Assembly: GCA_016934605.1 (NCBI GenBank)
Contig: JAFGSO010000418.1
Location: 1 to 12,412, forward strand
Reading direction: 5' to 3'
DNA: 12,412 nt
From: Calditrichota bacterium
GTDB lineage: Bacteria > Calditrichota > Calditrichia > RBG-13-44-9
Positions 1 to 7,591 of the stretch are shown one piece after another. The notes under the pieces are model-generated. The model ran no database searches. It had not been told where the DNA came from and saw only the letters and a list, made by a program, of their open reading frames with translations. Numbering within the stretch: the first letter of the stretch is position 1; the number at the start of each line of letters is the position of its first letter. Both the position numbers and the translations under genes were made by a program.

Positions 1-1018
1 CTTCGCGCTTCTGTTCAATTTCTGCCGAAACCTCCTCTGCGCGTACGGTAAGAAACCTGGTGTGATGATCGATGGCTTCTTCTCGTGCCTCGTGATCGTT
101 TACAATCATAATAACAAATACGATGATAAAAAGAATGAAGACGGGAGTGCCAAGCTGAACACGGTCGTTTTTCAGTAACCGGTACAGAAGAAGTGCAATG
201 CCAAGAATAATAAAAAGTGCGAAAACGGTGAGAGCAAATACTGATATGTTCAGTGATGGATCCGGTAATGTAATCAGATTCCATAAGATGAGTACAGGTT
301 GAAGCAGGGTAAAACCCAACCCGATGCCGCCACAGGTTTTCTTCAGGAAATCAGCATATTCTTTTTCCGTTTTTTTTCGGGATTCTTTCCAGTTAAAAAA
401 GAAAAAAATCATGGCAATGCCGGATACGGCAAATGCAGCCGTGAGAAAGTTCAGAAATCGGGCGATCACATTCCAGGAAAAGAGAAAATCCCGGGGATTA
501 TCGACTACTGCCCACCTACCCGGATCGAGAATCACCGCTGAATTTACACTGAAAATAAAATATCCCAGGATCAGGAACAGAAGTGCCGTGGCTCCACTGC
601 CCAGTTGAGCGAACGGGTACATTTCCGCCATGCGATAGGTATACTGATAAAAATAGGTGAGAGAGATTCCGAGGGAAATCAGCACGGTGGCATAGGACAG
701 AAATAGAACAACAGAGATGTTGGCATCATAAAACACCTGACCTTCAATAAAAATAAGTACCAGGAGTGGTAACACTCCCAGAAAAATACCGGCAGTTTTT
801 CTGAAAACCAGCGTTTCAATGAAATCCCGAGAAATCTGCCAGTATCGGTTGCCAGGACGGTTACCTGCCAGAATCCTGAAGAATACCGAGAAGAATAAAC
901 CACCGATCAGCAGGCTGATGAAGGGGATATGAATAAAATAGATGAGTAGTATCAAATAACGCACCAGGTGGAGATGATCAGCAGAGGGGGGCAAAAAGAA
1001 ATTGTTCAGAAAATCCAT
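1..1018 (-). CDS. polytopic membrane protein, C-terminus cut by the window edge
   Basis: An uninterrupted frame of 339 codons runs from an ATG at 1018 to the window edge without a stop. The start is supported by GGGAG eight bases upstream. The product is very hydrophobic, with about eight probable membrane helices near residues 21-48, 76-96, 101-122, 142-165, 188-208, 232-250, 258-280 and 291-307. These are followed by a charged stretch beginning NDHEAREEAIDHHTRF (about 307-322) and rich in Glu, Arg and Lys, which looks like an extramembrane stalk or linker. Histidines at 15, 17 and 30 lie in or near the first helix and could bind heme, but this is a guess. I do not recognise the family with certainty. 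The neighbouring oxidase genes and the stalk make a C-terminal cytochrome c domain beyond the edge plausible, but no CxxCH motif is visible here. It lies 197 bp downstream of lipA and may have its own promoter. Confidence 0.8.
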   Translation of the reverse strand, partial: MDFLNNFFLPPSADHLHLVRYLILLIYFIHIPFISLLIGGLFFSVFFRILAGNRPGNRYWQISRDFIETLVFRKTAGIFLGVLPLLVLIFIEGQVFYDANISVVLFLSYATVLISLGISLTYFYQYTYRMAEMYPFAQLGSGATALLFLILGYFIFSVNSAVILDPGRWAVVDNPRDFLFSWNVIARFLNFLTAAFAVSGIAMIFFFFNWKESRKKTEKEYADFLKKTCGGIGLGFTLLQPVLILWNLITLPDPSLNISVFALTVFALFIILGIALLLYRLLKNDRVQLGTPVFILFIIVFVIMIVNDHEAREEAIDHHTRFLTVRAEEVSAEIEQKRE

Positions 1019-1157
1019 ACCAGTATCTCCCAAGAATAATGTAGATAAGTATGATACATGTCGTTTATGAAAAGGACGTGCCGGTATCGGCTGTTATCCG
1101 GGCAGAAAATTCATTCAACAGGCATCTGCGCGCCCTGGTGTGGTTGACTAAATATCC

Positions 1158-1190
1158 ATAATTGCCCGGAATTTTACAATTATTTTTTTT
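1158..1190 (+). terminator. terminator-like hairpin pointing along the plus strand
   Basis: A 7-bp inverted repeat, ATAATTG at 1158-1164 and CAATTAT at 1177-1183, has a 12-base loop and is followed on the plus strand by a run of eight T (1183-1190). The stem is AT-rich and weak, and no plus-strand gene leads into it. On the minus strand, where lipA ends at 1216, the same hairpin is preceded by A residues and not followed by a T run. It is therefore not a standard terminator for lipA. It may be chance. Confidence 0.2.
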
Positions 1191-1215
1191 ATTTTTCTCC
1201 ATACTTATGTTCTTT

Positions 1216-2097
1216 TCAGATGCTGACCCTGGCTCTACGGGCAGTGAGTTTTTCATATTGTTCTTCAGAATGATAAGAACTTCGGACCAGCGGCCCGGAC
1301 TCAACGTGTTTAAGACCAACTTCAATTCCAGCTTTTTGCATCTTTTCAAATTCTTCCGGAGGGACATAGCGGGAAACCGGCAGATGCTCCATGGTAGGTT
1401 GCAGATATTGCCCGATGGTCAGAATGTCAACACCATTTTTTACTGTATCTTCCATCAGTGAGATAATTTCATCAAAGCGTTCACCTAATCCAACCATGAT
1501 GCCGGTTTTGGTAATCAGTCCGGTCTGGCTTGACTCTTTTAAAACCTCAAGTGACCTTTCATATCTGGCCTGGGGTCGCACTTTCCGGTAAAGCCGGGGA
1601 ACCGTTTCCAGATTATGAGAAAATATATCGGGCCGGGCATCGAATACACGGTACAGCTGTGCTTTTATACCCTTAAAATCCGGTGTTAAAACCTCAATGG
1701 TGGTTTCCGGATTCAACTCTCTGACCTTCCTGATAGTCGCCGCCCATATATCCGATCCCCCATCATCCAGTTCATCCCGATTAACAGAAGTGATTACCAC
1801 ATGTTTTATTTTCATCTCCTGCACACTCCGGGCAACCCGCAAAGGTTCCTTCAGATCCGGGATTCCGGGACGTCCTGTTTTCACCGCGCAGAAGCGGCAG
1901 GATCGTGTACAGGTATCTCCCAGAATCATGAAAGTAGCGGTTCCACGTCCCCAGCATTCATGAATATTGGGACATTTGGCTTCTTCACAAACGGTATGCA
2001 GGTGGCTCGCCTGGATGATATCCCGAACCCCCTGGAAATTCTTGTTCACCTCCATGCGGACTTTCAACCATTCCGGCTTTCTGTTGAATTTATTCAT
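1216..2097 (-). CDS. lipA: lipoyl synthase (radical SAM)
   Basis: LipA inserts two sulfur atoms into protein-bound octanoyl groups to make the lipoyl cofactor of 2-oxoacid dehydrogenases and the glycine cleavage system. The 293-residue product has the usual family length and both expected iron-sulfur motifs. The auxiliary cluster motif is C37, C42 and C48 (CEEAKCPNIHEC). The radical SAM motif is C63, C67 and C70 (CTRSCRFC). The C-terminal RSSYH at 272-276 supplies the conserved serine ligand of the auxiliary cluster. The VITSVNRDELDDGG segment (101-114) and the HNLETVPRLY segment (161-170) are also typical. The ATG at 2097 follows GAGAGG at about ten bases, and the protein begins at the normal position. 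It lies 120 bp downstream of the E2 gene, whose lipoyl domain is a natural substrate, so the two are probably co-transcribed. No octanoyltransferase is present in the window. Assignment is secure. Confidence 0.97.
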   Translation of the reverse strand: MNKFNRKPEWLKVRMEVNKNFQGVRDIIQASHLHTVCEEAKCPNIHECWGRGTATFMILGDTCTRSCRFCAVKTGRPGIPDLKEPLRVARSVQEMKIKHVVITSVNRDELDDGGSDIWAATIRKVRELNPETTIEVLTPDFKGIKAQLYRVFDARPDIFSHNLETVPRLYRKVRPQARYERSLEVLKESSQTGLITKTGIMVGLGERFDEIISLMEDTVKNGVDILTIGQYLQPTMEHLPVSRYVPPEEFEKMQKAGIEVGLKHVESGPLVRSSYHSEEQYEKLTARRARVSI

Positions 2098-2130
2098 GAA
2101 ATATGATCCTCTCTTTTGATTTTCAATAAA

Positions 2131-2218
2131 GGATCCAGGAATCAGGATTCAGGACAATACAGACAAGCCTCAGGGTTTTCCCCTTTACCCATTCCCCTAA
2201 ATTTTTCATCCTTCATCC
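2131..2218 (-). repeat. degenerate heptamer-phased repeat tract in the E2-lipA spacer
   Basis: Read on the minus strand, the spacer is built largely of 7-base units. From 2218 down to 2205 there are two exact GGATGAA copies, the first sharing its initial G with the E2 stop codon. In the same register follow AAATTTA (2204-2198), GGGGAAT (2197-2191), GGGTAAA (2190-2184) and GGGGAAA (2183-2177). A second block at 2154-2131 consists of TCCTGAA, TCCTGAT and TCCTGGA, then a partial unit TCC. No coding potential was found. The function is unknown. It may be a remnant of a heptanucleotide repeat family that expands by slippage. Confidence 0.65.
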
Positions 2219-3537
2219 TAAATCACTTCCCCCATTCTTTCCAGATACTCCACCAGGCGCTGCATAAAACGGCCACCCAGTTCACCATCGATCAGACGGT
2301 GATCATAAGACATGGAGATATAGACCATCGACCTAATGGCAATAAAATCGCCTTCATCCTTCTCAATCACCACAGGACGTTTTCTGATTGCACCGATGCC
2401 AAGAATGGCCACGTTCGGTTGATTAATAATAGGTAAACCAATTATATTTCCGAAAATGCCATAATTCGTCACCGAAAAAGTTGAACCTTCGATATCCTGA
2501 TATTCCAGCCTGTTCTCCCTGGTTTTGTTCACCAGCTCATTTACTTCCCGGGCGAGACCCCGGAAACTCTTTTCTTCCGCTTTTTTGACCACCGGAACGA
2601 TGAGACCTTTTTCTACAGCTACTGCAATACCAAGATTTATATGTTTCTTCTCAATTATCTTGTCTCCTTCGAGAGAAGAATTTACTCGCGGAAAATCCTG
2701 CAATGCCTTGACGACCGCATGGAGAATAAATGGCGTTATTGTGAGTTTAAACCCCTCATCTCTTTTGAATTGCTCTCGCTCATCATACATCAATTTCATG
2801 ACGCTGGTCATATCACATTCAGAAACCGAATAGACATGTGCAGAAGTATCCAGGCTCTTCCGCATGTGTTCGGCAATTTTCCGGCGCACATTATCCATGG
2901 GGAATATTCGAAAATCCTCCCGTTCCTCTGCCGGAATCTCCGGAAAAGTCTGCTTTTCAGGGGAAGGAGCAGTCTCCCGTTTTTGAAGATAAGACATGAT
3001 GTCGTTTTTTGTAACCCGGTTTTGGTGACCACTCCCCGGTATCTTTTCCAGTTCATTGAGGGGGATACCTTCACGGCGGGCAATTGTACGAACCAGCGGG
3101 GAATAGAAACGTCCGCTTTCCGTCCCGATTCGTTCCGATTCAGTCTGCTCCTTTTCCTTTGTTTTTTCTGCAGATTCAGTTTTCTTCTTTTTTGGAGGTG
3201 TCGAAGGGGCGATTTCTGGTTTTTCAGGTTCTGGTTGCTGTTTCTGCTCTTCCCTCTCTTCTTTTTGTACTGTCTTTTTAGCGGTTTCTGTCACTTCTTT
3301 CTTTGTTTCCAGCCGGGCCAGTACATTACCGACTTCTACAGTTTCCTGCTCCTGAGCGACGATTTCAACCAACACACCATCTTGCGGACTGGGGATTTCA
3401 GAATCCACTTTGTCCGTGGAAACTTCTAAAAGCATCTCATCTTTTTTAACCTCTTCGCCCTCTTTTTTCCACCATTTAAGAATGGTACCTTCGGTTAAAC
3501 TCTCTCCCAGCTTCGGCATGATAATGTCAATCTTCAT
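2218..3537 (-). CDS. 2-oxoacid dehydrogenase E2, dihydrolipoamide acyltransferase
   Basis: This is the core acyltransferase of a 2-oxoacid dehydrogenase complex, moving the acyl group from lipoamide to coenzyme A. The 439-residue product has one N-terminal lipoyl domain (about 1-78) with the lipoylated lysine K43 in EVSTDKVDSEIPS. A charged Lys/Glu/Pro/Thr linker follows (about 79-140). The peripheral-subunit binding domain is at about 144-187 (YSPLVRTIARREGIPLNELE, then GSGHQNRVTKNDI). The catalytic domain spans about 208-439 with H413 and D417 in SYDHRLIDGELGG. The start at 3537 is supported by GAGG eight bases upstream and begins directly with the lipoyl domain. It sits 78 bp after the E1 gene, with lipA next, so one transcription unit is likely. 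Substrate is uncertain: the fused E1 and E2 resemble branched-chain 2-oxoacid dehydrogenases, but a pyruvate or acetoin enzyme cannot be excluded from sequence alone. Confidence 0.95.
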   Translation of the reverse strand: MKIDIIMPKLGESLTEGTILKWWKKEGEEVKKDEMLLEVSTDKVDSEIPSPQDGVLVEIVAQEQETVEVGNVLARLETKKEVTETAKKTVQKEEREEQKQQPEPEKPEIAPSTPPKKKKTESAEKTKEKEQTESERIGTESGRFYSPLVRTIARREGIPLNELEKIPGSGHQNRVTKNDIMSYLQKRETAPSPEKQTFPEIPAEEREDFRIFPMDNVRRKIAEHMRKSLDTSAHVYSVSECDMTSVMKLMYDEREQFKRDEGFKLTITPFILHAVVKALQDFPRVNSSLEGDKIIEKKHINLGIAVAVEKGLIVPVVKKAEEKSFRGLAREVNELVNKTRENRLEYQDIEGSTFSVTNYGIFGNIIGLPIINQPNVAILGIGAIRKRPVVIEKDEGDFIAIRSMVYISMSYDHRLIDGELGGRFMQRLVEYLERMGEVI

Positions 3538-3567
3538 AAGGAGTCCCTCAAAAATATTTTCTCTGTA

Positions 3568-3597
3568 TTTCTATAGAGAAATAATGTTCTATAGAAT
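3568..3597. promoter_or_regulatory. paired TTCTATAGA palindromes between E1 and E2
   Basis: Two copies of the CTATAG palindrome, at 3571-3576 and 3589-3594, have centres 18 bp apart. The second is part of a perfect 10-bp palindrome, TTCTATAGAA (3588-3597). Because the copies are self-complementary, the minus-strand transcript could instead fold into a single 9-bp AT-rich stem with a 10-base loop just upstream of the E2 ribosome binding site. It could be a protein-binding site or an RNA hairpin modulating E2 expression. No T run follows, so it is not a classical terminator. Confidence 0.4.
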
Positions 3598-3615
3598 TGC
3601 TACGGGAAAATAAAT

Positions 3616-5625
3616 CTAATATTTGACCAATTTTTCCAGAGTTTTCGCAATTCGCGTTGGTGTCGGTAAAATATAATTTTCCAGATCTGTTTGATAGGGA
3701 ATGTGTGAATCCCTGGCAGCGACCCGTTCAATGGGACCATCCAGATATTCAAATGCTTGTGAAACAATGCGTGCTGCAATTTCTCCTCCGAAGCCACCGG
3801 TAAAATTATCTTCATGCACAATGAGTACTTTGCCGGTTTTCCGCACCGATTCCAGAATCGTTTCCATGTCCAGAGGAATCATGGTGCGGATATCGATTAT
3901 TTCTACAGAAGGTTGGAGTTCACCAAGCAGCCGAACTGCCTCGATGGAACGCTGTACTTGCAAACCCCAGGTAATAAGGGTAACATCCTCACCTTTCTGA
4001 ATAATAGCGGCGTGACCGGGGGGGCATATATAATCTTTATCGGGTTCGGGACGGGCGGCAAATCCCTGCCGATACAAACCCTTATGCTCACAAAAAATGA
4101 CCGGATCTTCACCTCTTATGGCGGCTTTCAGCAAGCCCTTGGCATCTGCAGCATTACTGGGATAAAACACCTTTAAACCCGGGGTGTGGGCAAAAATGGC
4201 CTCTGCTGTCTGGCTGTGATATAATCCGCCGTGTATGTAGCCGCCTACCGGTGTACGGATAACGACAGGAGCTTTCCAGGTTCCATTGGATCGGTAATAC
4301 ATTGCCGCCAGTTCATTCCGAATCTGCATGAAGGCAGGCCAGATATAATCCATGAACTGAATTTCAACTACCGGTTTGTATCCGTATACTGCTAAACCGA
4401 TAGCGGTACCCACAATACTCGCTTCCGCCAATGGAGAGTTAAAAGCCCGATCTTTTCCAAACTTTTGGGTTAAACCTTTTGTGGCGGTGAATACCCCTCC
4501 CTTGGGATCGGCAACATCTTCTCCATAAACCACTATTTTTTCATCCCGATCCATTTCTTCATGAAGTGCGTGATTTATCGCGTCAACCATCACGGCACGT
4601 TCTCCTTCTTTGGCAGGTGCAGCAGGCTTTTGAGGCGATCTGTTTTCTACAAAAACATAATCTGCAGCAGTATCTGCCTCTGGATCAGGCTGCTCCATGG
4701 CCCATTCGGCGGCTTTATCGACCCTATTTTTGACTTCCTGCTGAATTTTATCGAATTCTTCCGATTCTATGATTCCATTTTCCGTACAGGCGAGTGCAAA
4801 CTGCAGAATTGGATCCTTCTGACGGTCTTCTTCAAGTTCTTCCGGAGTCCGGTATTTACGGTGATCATCGCTGGATGAATGGGGCAGTAACCGCACGACT
4901 TCGCTCACAATAATCGTGGGTCCTTCACCGGCCCTGGCCCTTTTGACAGCTTTCTGAAAAGTTTTATATGATTCGAAAAAATCGGTACCATTTATAATTT
5001 CTCGCTCAAGATTTTCGAATCCAGCTACTACTTTATAAACCGATCCTCCCGCCGTCTGCTCAGAAACATGAACACTGATGGCATATTTATTATCTTCAAT
5101 ATGAAAAATAACCGGGAGTTTATCCCGTCCTGCCCAGTTCAATGCTTCAAAAAATTCTCCTTCACTGGTCGTGCCTTCTCCTGCACTCACATACACCACT
5201 TCGTCCGTACCGGCTTTTACCACACCCAGGGCAGTCCCGGTTGCCTGCAGGAACTGAACTCCGGTACAGGACGATTTCGAAACGATGCGGAGCCCGCTGT
5301 GTCCCCAGTGATGCGGAATCTGCCTTCCCCCGGAATTCGGATCATCTGCTTTAGCGAGAGAATGAAGAAACACTTCCTCAACGGTCATCCCCCACCCCAT
5401 CACAAACGCCTGATCCCGGTAATAACAGTAGGCCCAGTCCGAATTCGGTTTAAAATTTCGGACTGCTGCAACCTGTGCTGCTTCATGGCCGGATCCACCA
5501 ATGTGAAAGTGAACCTTCCCCTGCCGAAGTAATGTCAGCTGTTTATCATCGCTTTTTCGGCTGAGCAGCATATTTCGATAGAATTCAAGCAGTTCTTTTT
5601 TGGTAAATCCCTTGAATTTTGTCAT
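3616..5625 (-). CDS. fused E1 alpha-beta subunit of a 2-oxoacid dehydrogenase
   Basis: This thiamine diphosphate enzyme decarboxylates a 2-oxoacid and passes the acyl group to lipoyl-E2. The 669-residue product joins both subunits normally made as separate chains. The alpha part is about residues 1-325 and the beta part about 342-669, with a short Pro/Ala/Lys linker near 328-341. In the alpha part the thiamine-binding segment is GEGTTSEGEFFEALN (149-163) to EDNKYAIS (177-184). It has Glu where GDG is usual and Asp-Asn where Asn-Asn is usual. The regulatory-type loop HSSSDDHRKYR is at 249-259. The beta part begins AVMVDAINHALHEEM (344-358), contains GEDVADPKGGVF (368-379), and ends in the transketolase C-terminal domain with HEDNFTGGFGGEIAA (604-618). 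The ATG at 5625 has an excellent GGAGGG eight bases upstream. The closest activity is probably branched-chain 2-oxoacid (2-oxoisovalerate) dehydrogenase, but pyruvate is possible. The gene for E3 is not in the window. Confidence 0.94.
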   Translation of the reverse strand: MTKFKGFTKKELLEFYRNMLLSRKSDDKQLTLLRQGKVHFHIGGSGHEAAQVAAVRNFKPNSDWAYCYYRDQAFVMGWGMTVEEVFLHSLAKADDPNSGGRQIPHHWGHSGLRIVSKSSCTGVQFLQATGTALGVVKAGTDEVVYVSAGEGTTSEGEFFEALNWAGRDKLPVIFHIEDNKYAISVHVSEQTAGGSVYKVVAGFENLEREIINGTDFFESYKTFQKAVKRARAGEGPTIIVSEVVRLLPHSSSDDHRKYRTPEELEEDRQKDPILQFALACTENGIIESEEFDKIQQEVKNRVDKAAEWAMEQPDPEADTAADYVFVENRSPQKPAAPAKEGERAVMVDAINHALHEEMDRDEKIVVYGEDVADPKGGVFTATKGLTQKFGKDRAFNSPLAEASIVGTAIGLAVYGYKPVVEIQFMDYIWPAFMQIRNELAAMYYRSNGTWKAPVVIRTPVGGYIHGGLYHSQTAEAIFAHTPGLKVFYPSNAADAKGLLKAAIRGEDPVIFCEHKGLYRQGFAARPEPDKDYICPPGHAAIIQKGEDVTLITWGLQVQRSIEAVRLLGELQPSVEIIDIRTMIPLDMETILESVRKTGKVLIVHEDNFTGGFGGEIAARIVSQAFEYLDGPIERVAARDSHIPYQTDLENYILPTPTRIAKTLEKLVKY

Positions 5626-5650
5626 TCGCTCTTCCCTCCGGAAAAACTAT

Positions 5651-5739
5651 ATTCAGTAAAAGCTGAATTCATCTTTAAAATTTTAAAGTTACTTCCAGAT
5701 TTTAGGACAATAACAGCAGGTATTTATTCAGAAATCTGG
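5651..5739. promoter_or_regulatory. palindrome-rich leader between ctaB and the E1 gene
   Basis: This 114-bp spacer (5626-5739) holds three dyads. The first is an 8-bp inverted repeat, CCAGATTT (5695-5702) and AAATCTGG (5732-5739), starting directly after the ctaB stop. The second is a perfect 16-bp palindrome, CTTTAAAATTTTAAAG, at 5673-5688. The third is a 6-bp hairpin, ATTCAG (5651-5656) and CTGAAT (5663-5668), which on the minus strand is followed four bases later by five T, just before the E1 ribosome binding site. A weak promoter could lie here (TTGTCC, 17 bases, TTTAAA), but the match is poor. The region probably divides the oxidase and dehydrogenase transcription units. Confidence 0.4.
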
Positions 5740-6603
5740 CTATGTTGCAATCAATCGGTCCAGTGTCAGCAACAGCATCACAATCAGGATAAATATATTG
5801 ATGCCGGCAAATGCCAATCTGTAGGATCTCTGATTCTGATCTCTTTTCAGGAGGGGAATTGATCTCCAGACCAGCAAACCGGAGGCGATAAAGAGAAAAA
5901 GATAGATCAGTTGAGATTCCCCCAGTCCGAAAAGCGGCATCAGAATAATAGAAACTGCCGTAGCAACAATCCACACAAATGTGAGCCTGCCGAGCTGACT
6001 CTTATCCAGAAGCGATGTCAAAGACGGGTATCCTGCTTTTTCATAGTCCTGACCAAAATTCAAGAGAAGCAACCAGAAATGAGGAATCTGCCAGATGAAA
6101 AAAAAGAGCGCCAGCATTATTGGCTTCACCGCCCAGATGGTGCCGATTGCAGCTGCCCAACCAATCAGTGGTGGCAATGAACCGATCACCGCACCGGGGA
6201 TAACTGCCAGCGGAGTTACTTTCTTGAGATTGGTATAGATCCCGTTGTACCAGATAGCCGTGAGAATTCCCAAAAAAGCAGCCAATGCATTGGTACCTTC
6301 CCATAAAACGACTGTCCCGGCAACTATCATAAGGAGCGCCAGAATCAATGCACCGAATGCTGAAATTCTACCATCCGGTATTGGCCGTGTGGCTGTCCTT
6401 GGCATCAGAGCATCCCGGAATCTTTCCTGATACTGGTTAAGAGCTCCAGATCCAAGGGCCAGCAGGAGTACACCAAGGGTAGGGATCAGCATGGCGAAAG
6501 TTAATTCGCCCTTGGCCAGAATATAGCCGGTTGCGGTGGAAAGGGCCACAAGGACAGCAATTCTTATCTTACCCAGTTCTAATATCAATTTTATCCAATA
6601 CAT
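5740..6603 (-). CDS. ctaB: heme O synthase (protoheme IX farnesyltransferase)
   Basis: CtaB is a UbiA-type membrane prenyltransferase that adds a farnesyl group to protoheme to make heme O, the precursor of heme A used by the oxidase encoded just upstream. The 287-residue length and multi-helix hydrophobicity fit the family. The polyprenyl/Mg2+ binding motif is N56 to D64 followed by M67, R69, T70, R73 and P74 (NQYQERFRDALMPRTATRP). Glu60 takes the place of the first Asp of the usual N-x3-D-x3-D. The second active-site segment includes QDYEKAGYPSLTSLL. The ATG at 6603 follows GGGG at five bases and lies 20 bp after the coxB stop, so it belongs to the oxidase operon. Heme A synthase (ctaA) is not in the window. 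Confidence 0.95.
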   Translation of the reverse strand: MYWIKLILELGKIRIAVLVALSTATGYILAKGELTFAMLIPTLGVLLLALGSGALNQYQERFRDALMPRTATRPIPDGRISAFGALILALLMIVAGTVVLWEGTNALAAFLGILTAIWYNGIYTNLKKVTPLAVIPGAVIGSLPPLIGWAAAIGTIWAVKPIMLALFFFIWQIPHFWLLLLNFGQDYEKAGYPSLTSLLDKSQLGRLTFVWIVATAVSIILMPLFGLGESQLIYLFLFIASGLLVWRSIPLLKRDQNQRSYRLAFAGINIFILIVMLLLTLDRLIAT

Positions 6604-6623
6604 TCATTCCCCATTATACGCCG

Positions 6624-7583
6624 TCACAACTTTTTCAAATATTCAACGATGGCATTCAGCTCTTCATCAGAAAGCTGCCCTTCCTGTGATGGCATCAGAG
6701 GATTATATCCTTTCACTAATTTCTTATTAGGTTGCATAATCGATTCACGGATGTAACTTTCGTCCGCAGTAATTGTAATTTCCTTCTCATCTTCAATTAA
6801 AACAACTTCTCTTCCAAACAATCCCTGAAAAGTAGGACCAATCATTTTGCTTCCATCCGTACTATGGCAGGCCATACATCCCCTGGTCTGCACTAATCTG
6901 CTCCCTGCCATGGACGTTTTCGGTGAAGCTTCGATACTCATTTGAGTTGAATCGGAAGATGCATAAGTGCTCTGTGTTTCCTGCCTCATCTGTTCATACC
7001 ATTCCTCAAATTTTTCCTGCGGCATGGCTTTTACCTTCGTCAGCATATAAGCGTGCTGCAAACCACAATATTCGGCGCAAAGAACATCATATTCACCGAT
7101 TTTACTTACCTCGAACCATAAATAATTCTGTAGGCCAGGAACTGCATCTTCCTTTATACGGAAAGCAGGTACATAAAAACTGTGAATCACATCCTGTGAA
7201 TTCAGCAGCAGCTTAATTGGCGTATTTACCGGAACATAAAGCGTATCCGTCTCCACTCCATTCGGATATTCAAAAAGCCATGACCACATCCTGGCGGTCA
7301 CGGAGACCTCCATAGAATCTTCCGGAGCATTGCGAATAAATTCGAAGCCTTTCCAACCGAAATAAAACATGAACAGCACAATTATGGTGGGAATAACAGT
7401 CCAGATTATTTCCAGAGTTGTATTGCCATGAATGTCTTCTGCCTTGGCATGACGTTTTTTGTTGTACTTGATGATAAAATATATCATCAGAAAGGTAATT
7501 AATACTAGAAAAAACAGAGATATGGCAACGATAAAGATAAAAACCGAATCAACTGCGCCAGTCGTCGGAGAAGCACCTGACAT
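6624..7583 (-). CDS. coxB: cytochrome c oxidase subunit II with fused cytochrome c (caa3 type)
   Basis: This subunit receives electrons and passes them to subunit I through the binuclear CuA centre. The 319-residue product has a short N-terminus, then two membrane helices (about 13-38 and 57-77). A cupredoxin domain follows, with CuA ligands H134, C169, E171, C173, H177 and M180 (CAEYCGLQHAYM). After a Ser/Thr-rich linker (about 200-226) comes a class I cytochrome c domain with CMACH at 236-240 and a probable axial Met at 297 (NPLMPSQEG). The tethered cytochrome defines a caa3 oxidase. The ATG at 7583 has GAGGTGAG just upstream and lies 8 bp after the coxD stop. It is placed last among the cox genes, whereas coxB is usually first. 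Confidence 0.97.
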   Translation of the reverse strand: MSGASPTTGAVDSVFIFIVAISLFFLVLITFLMIYFIIKYNKKRHAKAEDIHGNTTLEIIWTVIPTIIVLFMFYFGWKGFEFIRNAPEDSMEVSVTARMWSWLFEYPNGVETDTLYVPVNTPIKLLLNSQDVIHSFYVPAFRIKEDAVPGLQNYLWFEVSKIGEYDVLCAEYCGLQHAYMLTKVKAMPQEKFEEWYEQMRQETQSTYASSDSTQMSIEASPKTSMAGSRLVQTRGCMACHSTDGSKMIGPTFQGLFGREVVLIEDEKEITITADESYIRESIMQPNKKLVKGYNPLMPSQEGQLSDEELNAIVEYLKKL

Positions 7584-7591
7584 TACTCACC

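Noticed and set aside
1..1018. Assignment of the partial membrane protein as a cytochrome bd-like subunit
   Set aside because: Only general hydrophobicity and some histidines support it; no bd-specific motif such as GRQPW was seen, so no name was given.
1065..1199. A 44-codon minus-strand frame in the gap between lipA and the membrane protein gene
   Set aside because: It has no convincing ribosome binding site and a low-complexity Lys/Asn start, and it shows no recognisable motif.
2641..3429. A 262-codon open frame on the plus strand
   Set aside because: It is antisense to the E2 gene. Its Phe/Leu-rich sequence is the complement of the Lys/Glu-rich linker of E2, and no family motif was seen.
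5068..5532. A 154-codon open frame on the plus strand
   Set aside because: It lies wholly antisense to the E1 gene, whose protein motifs are clear; it has no recognisable product.
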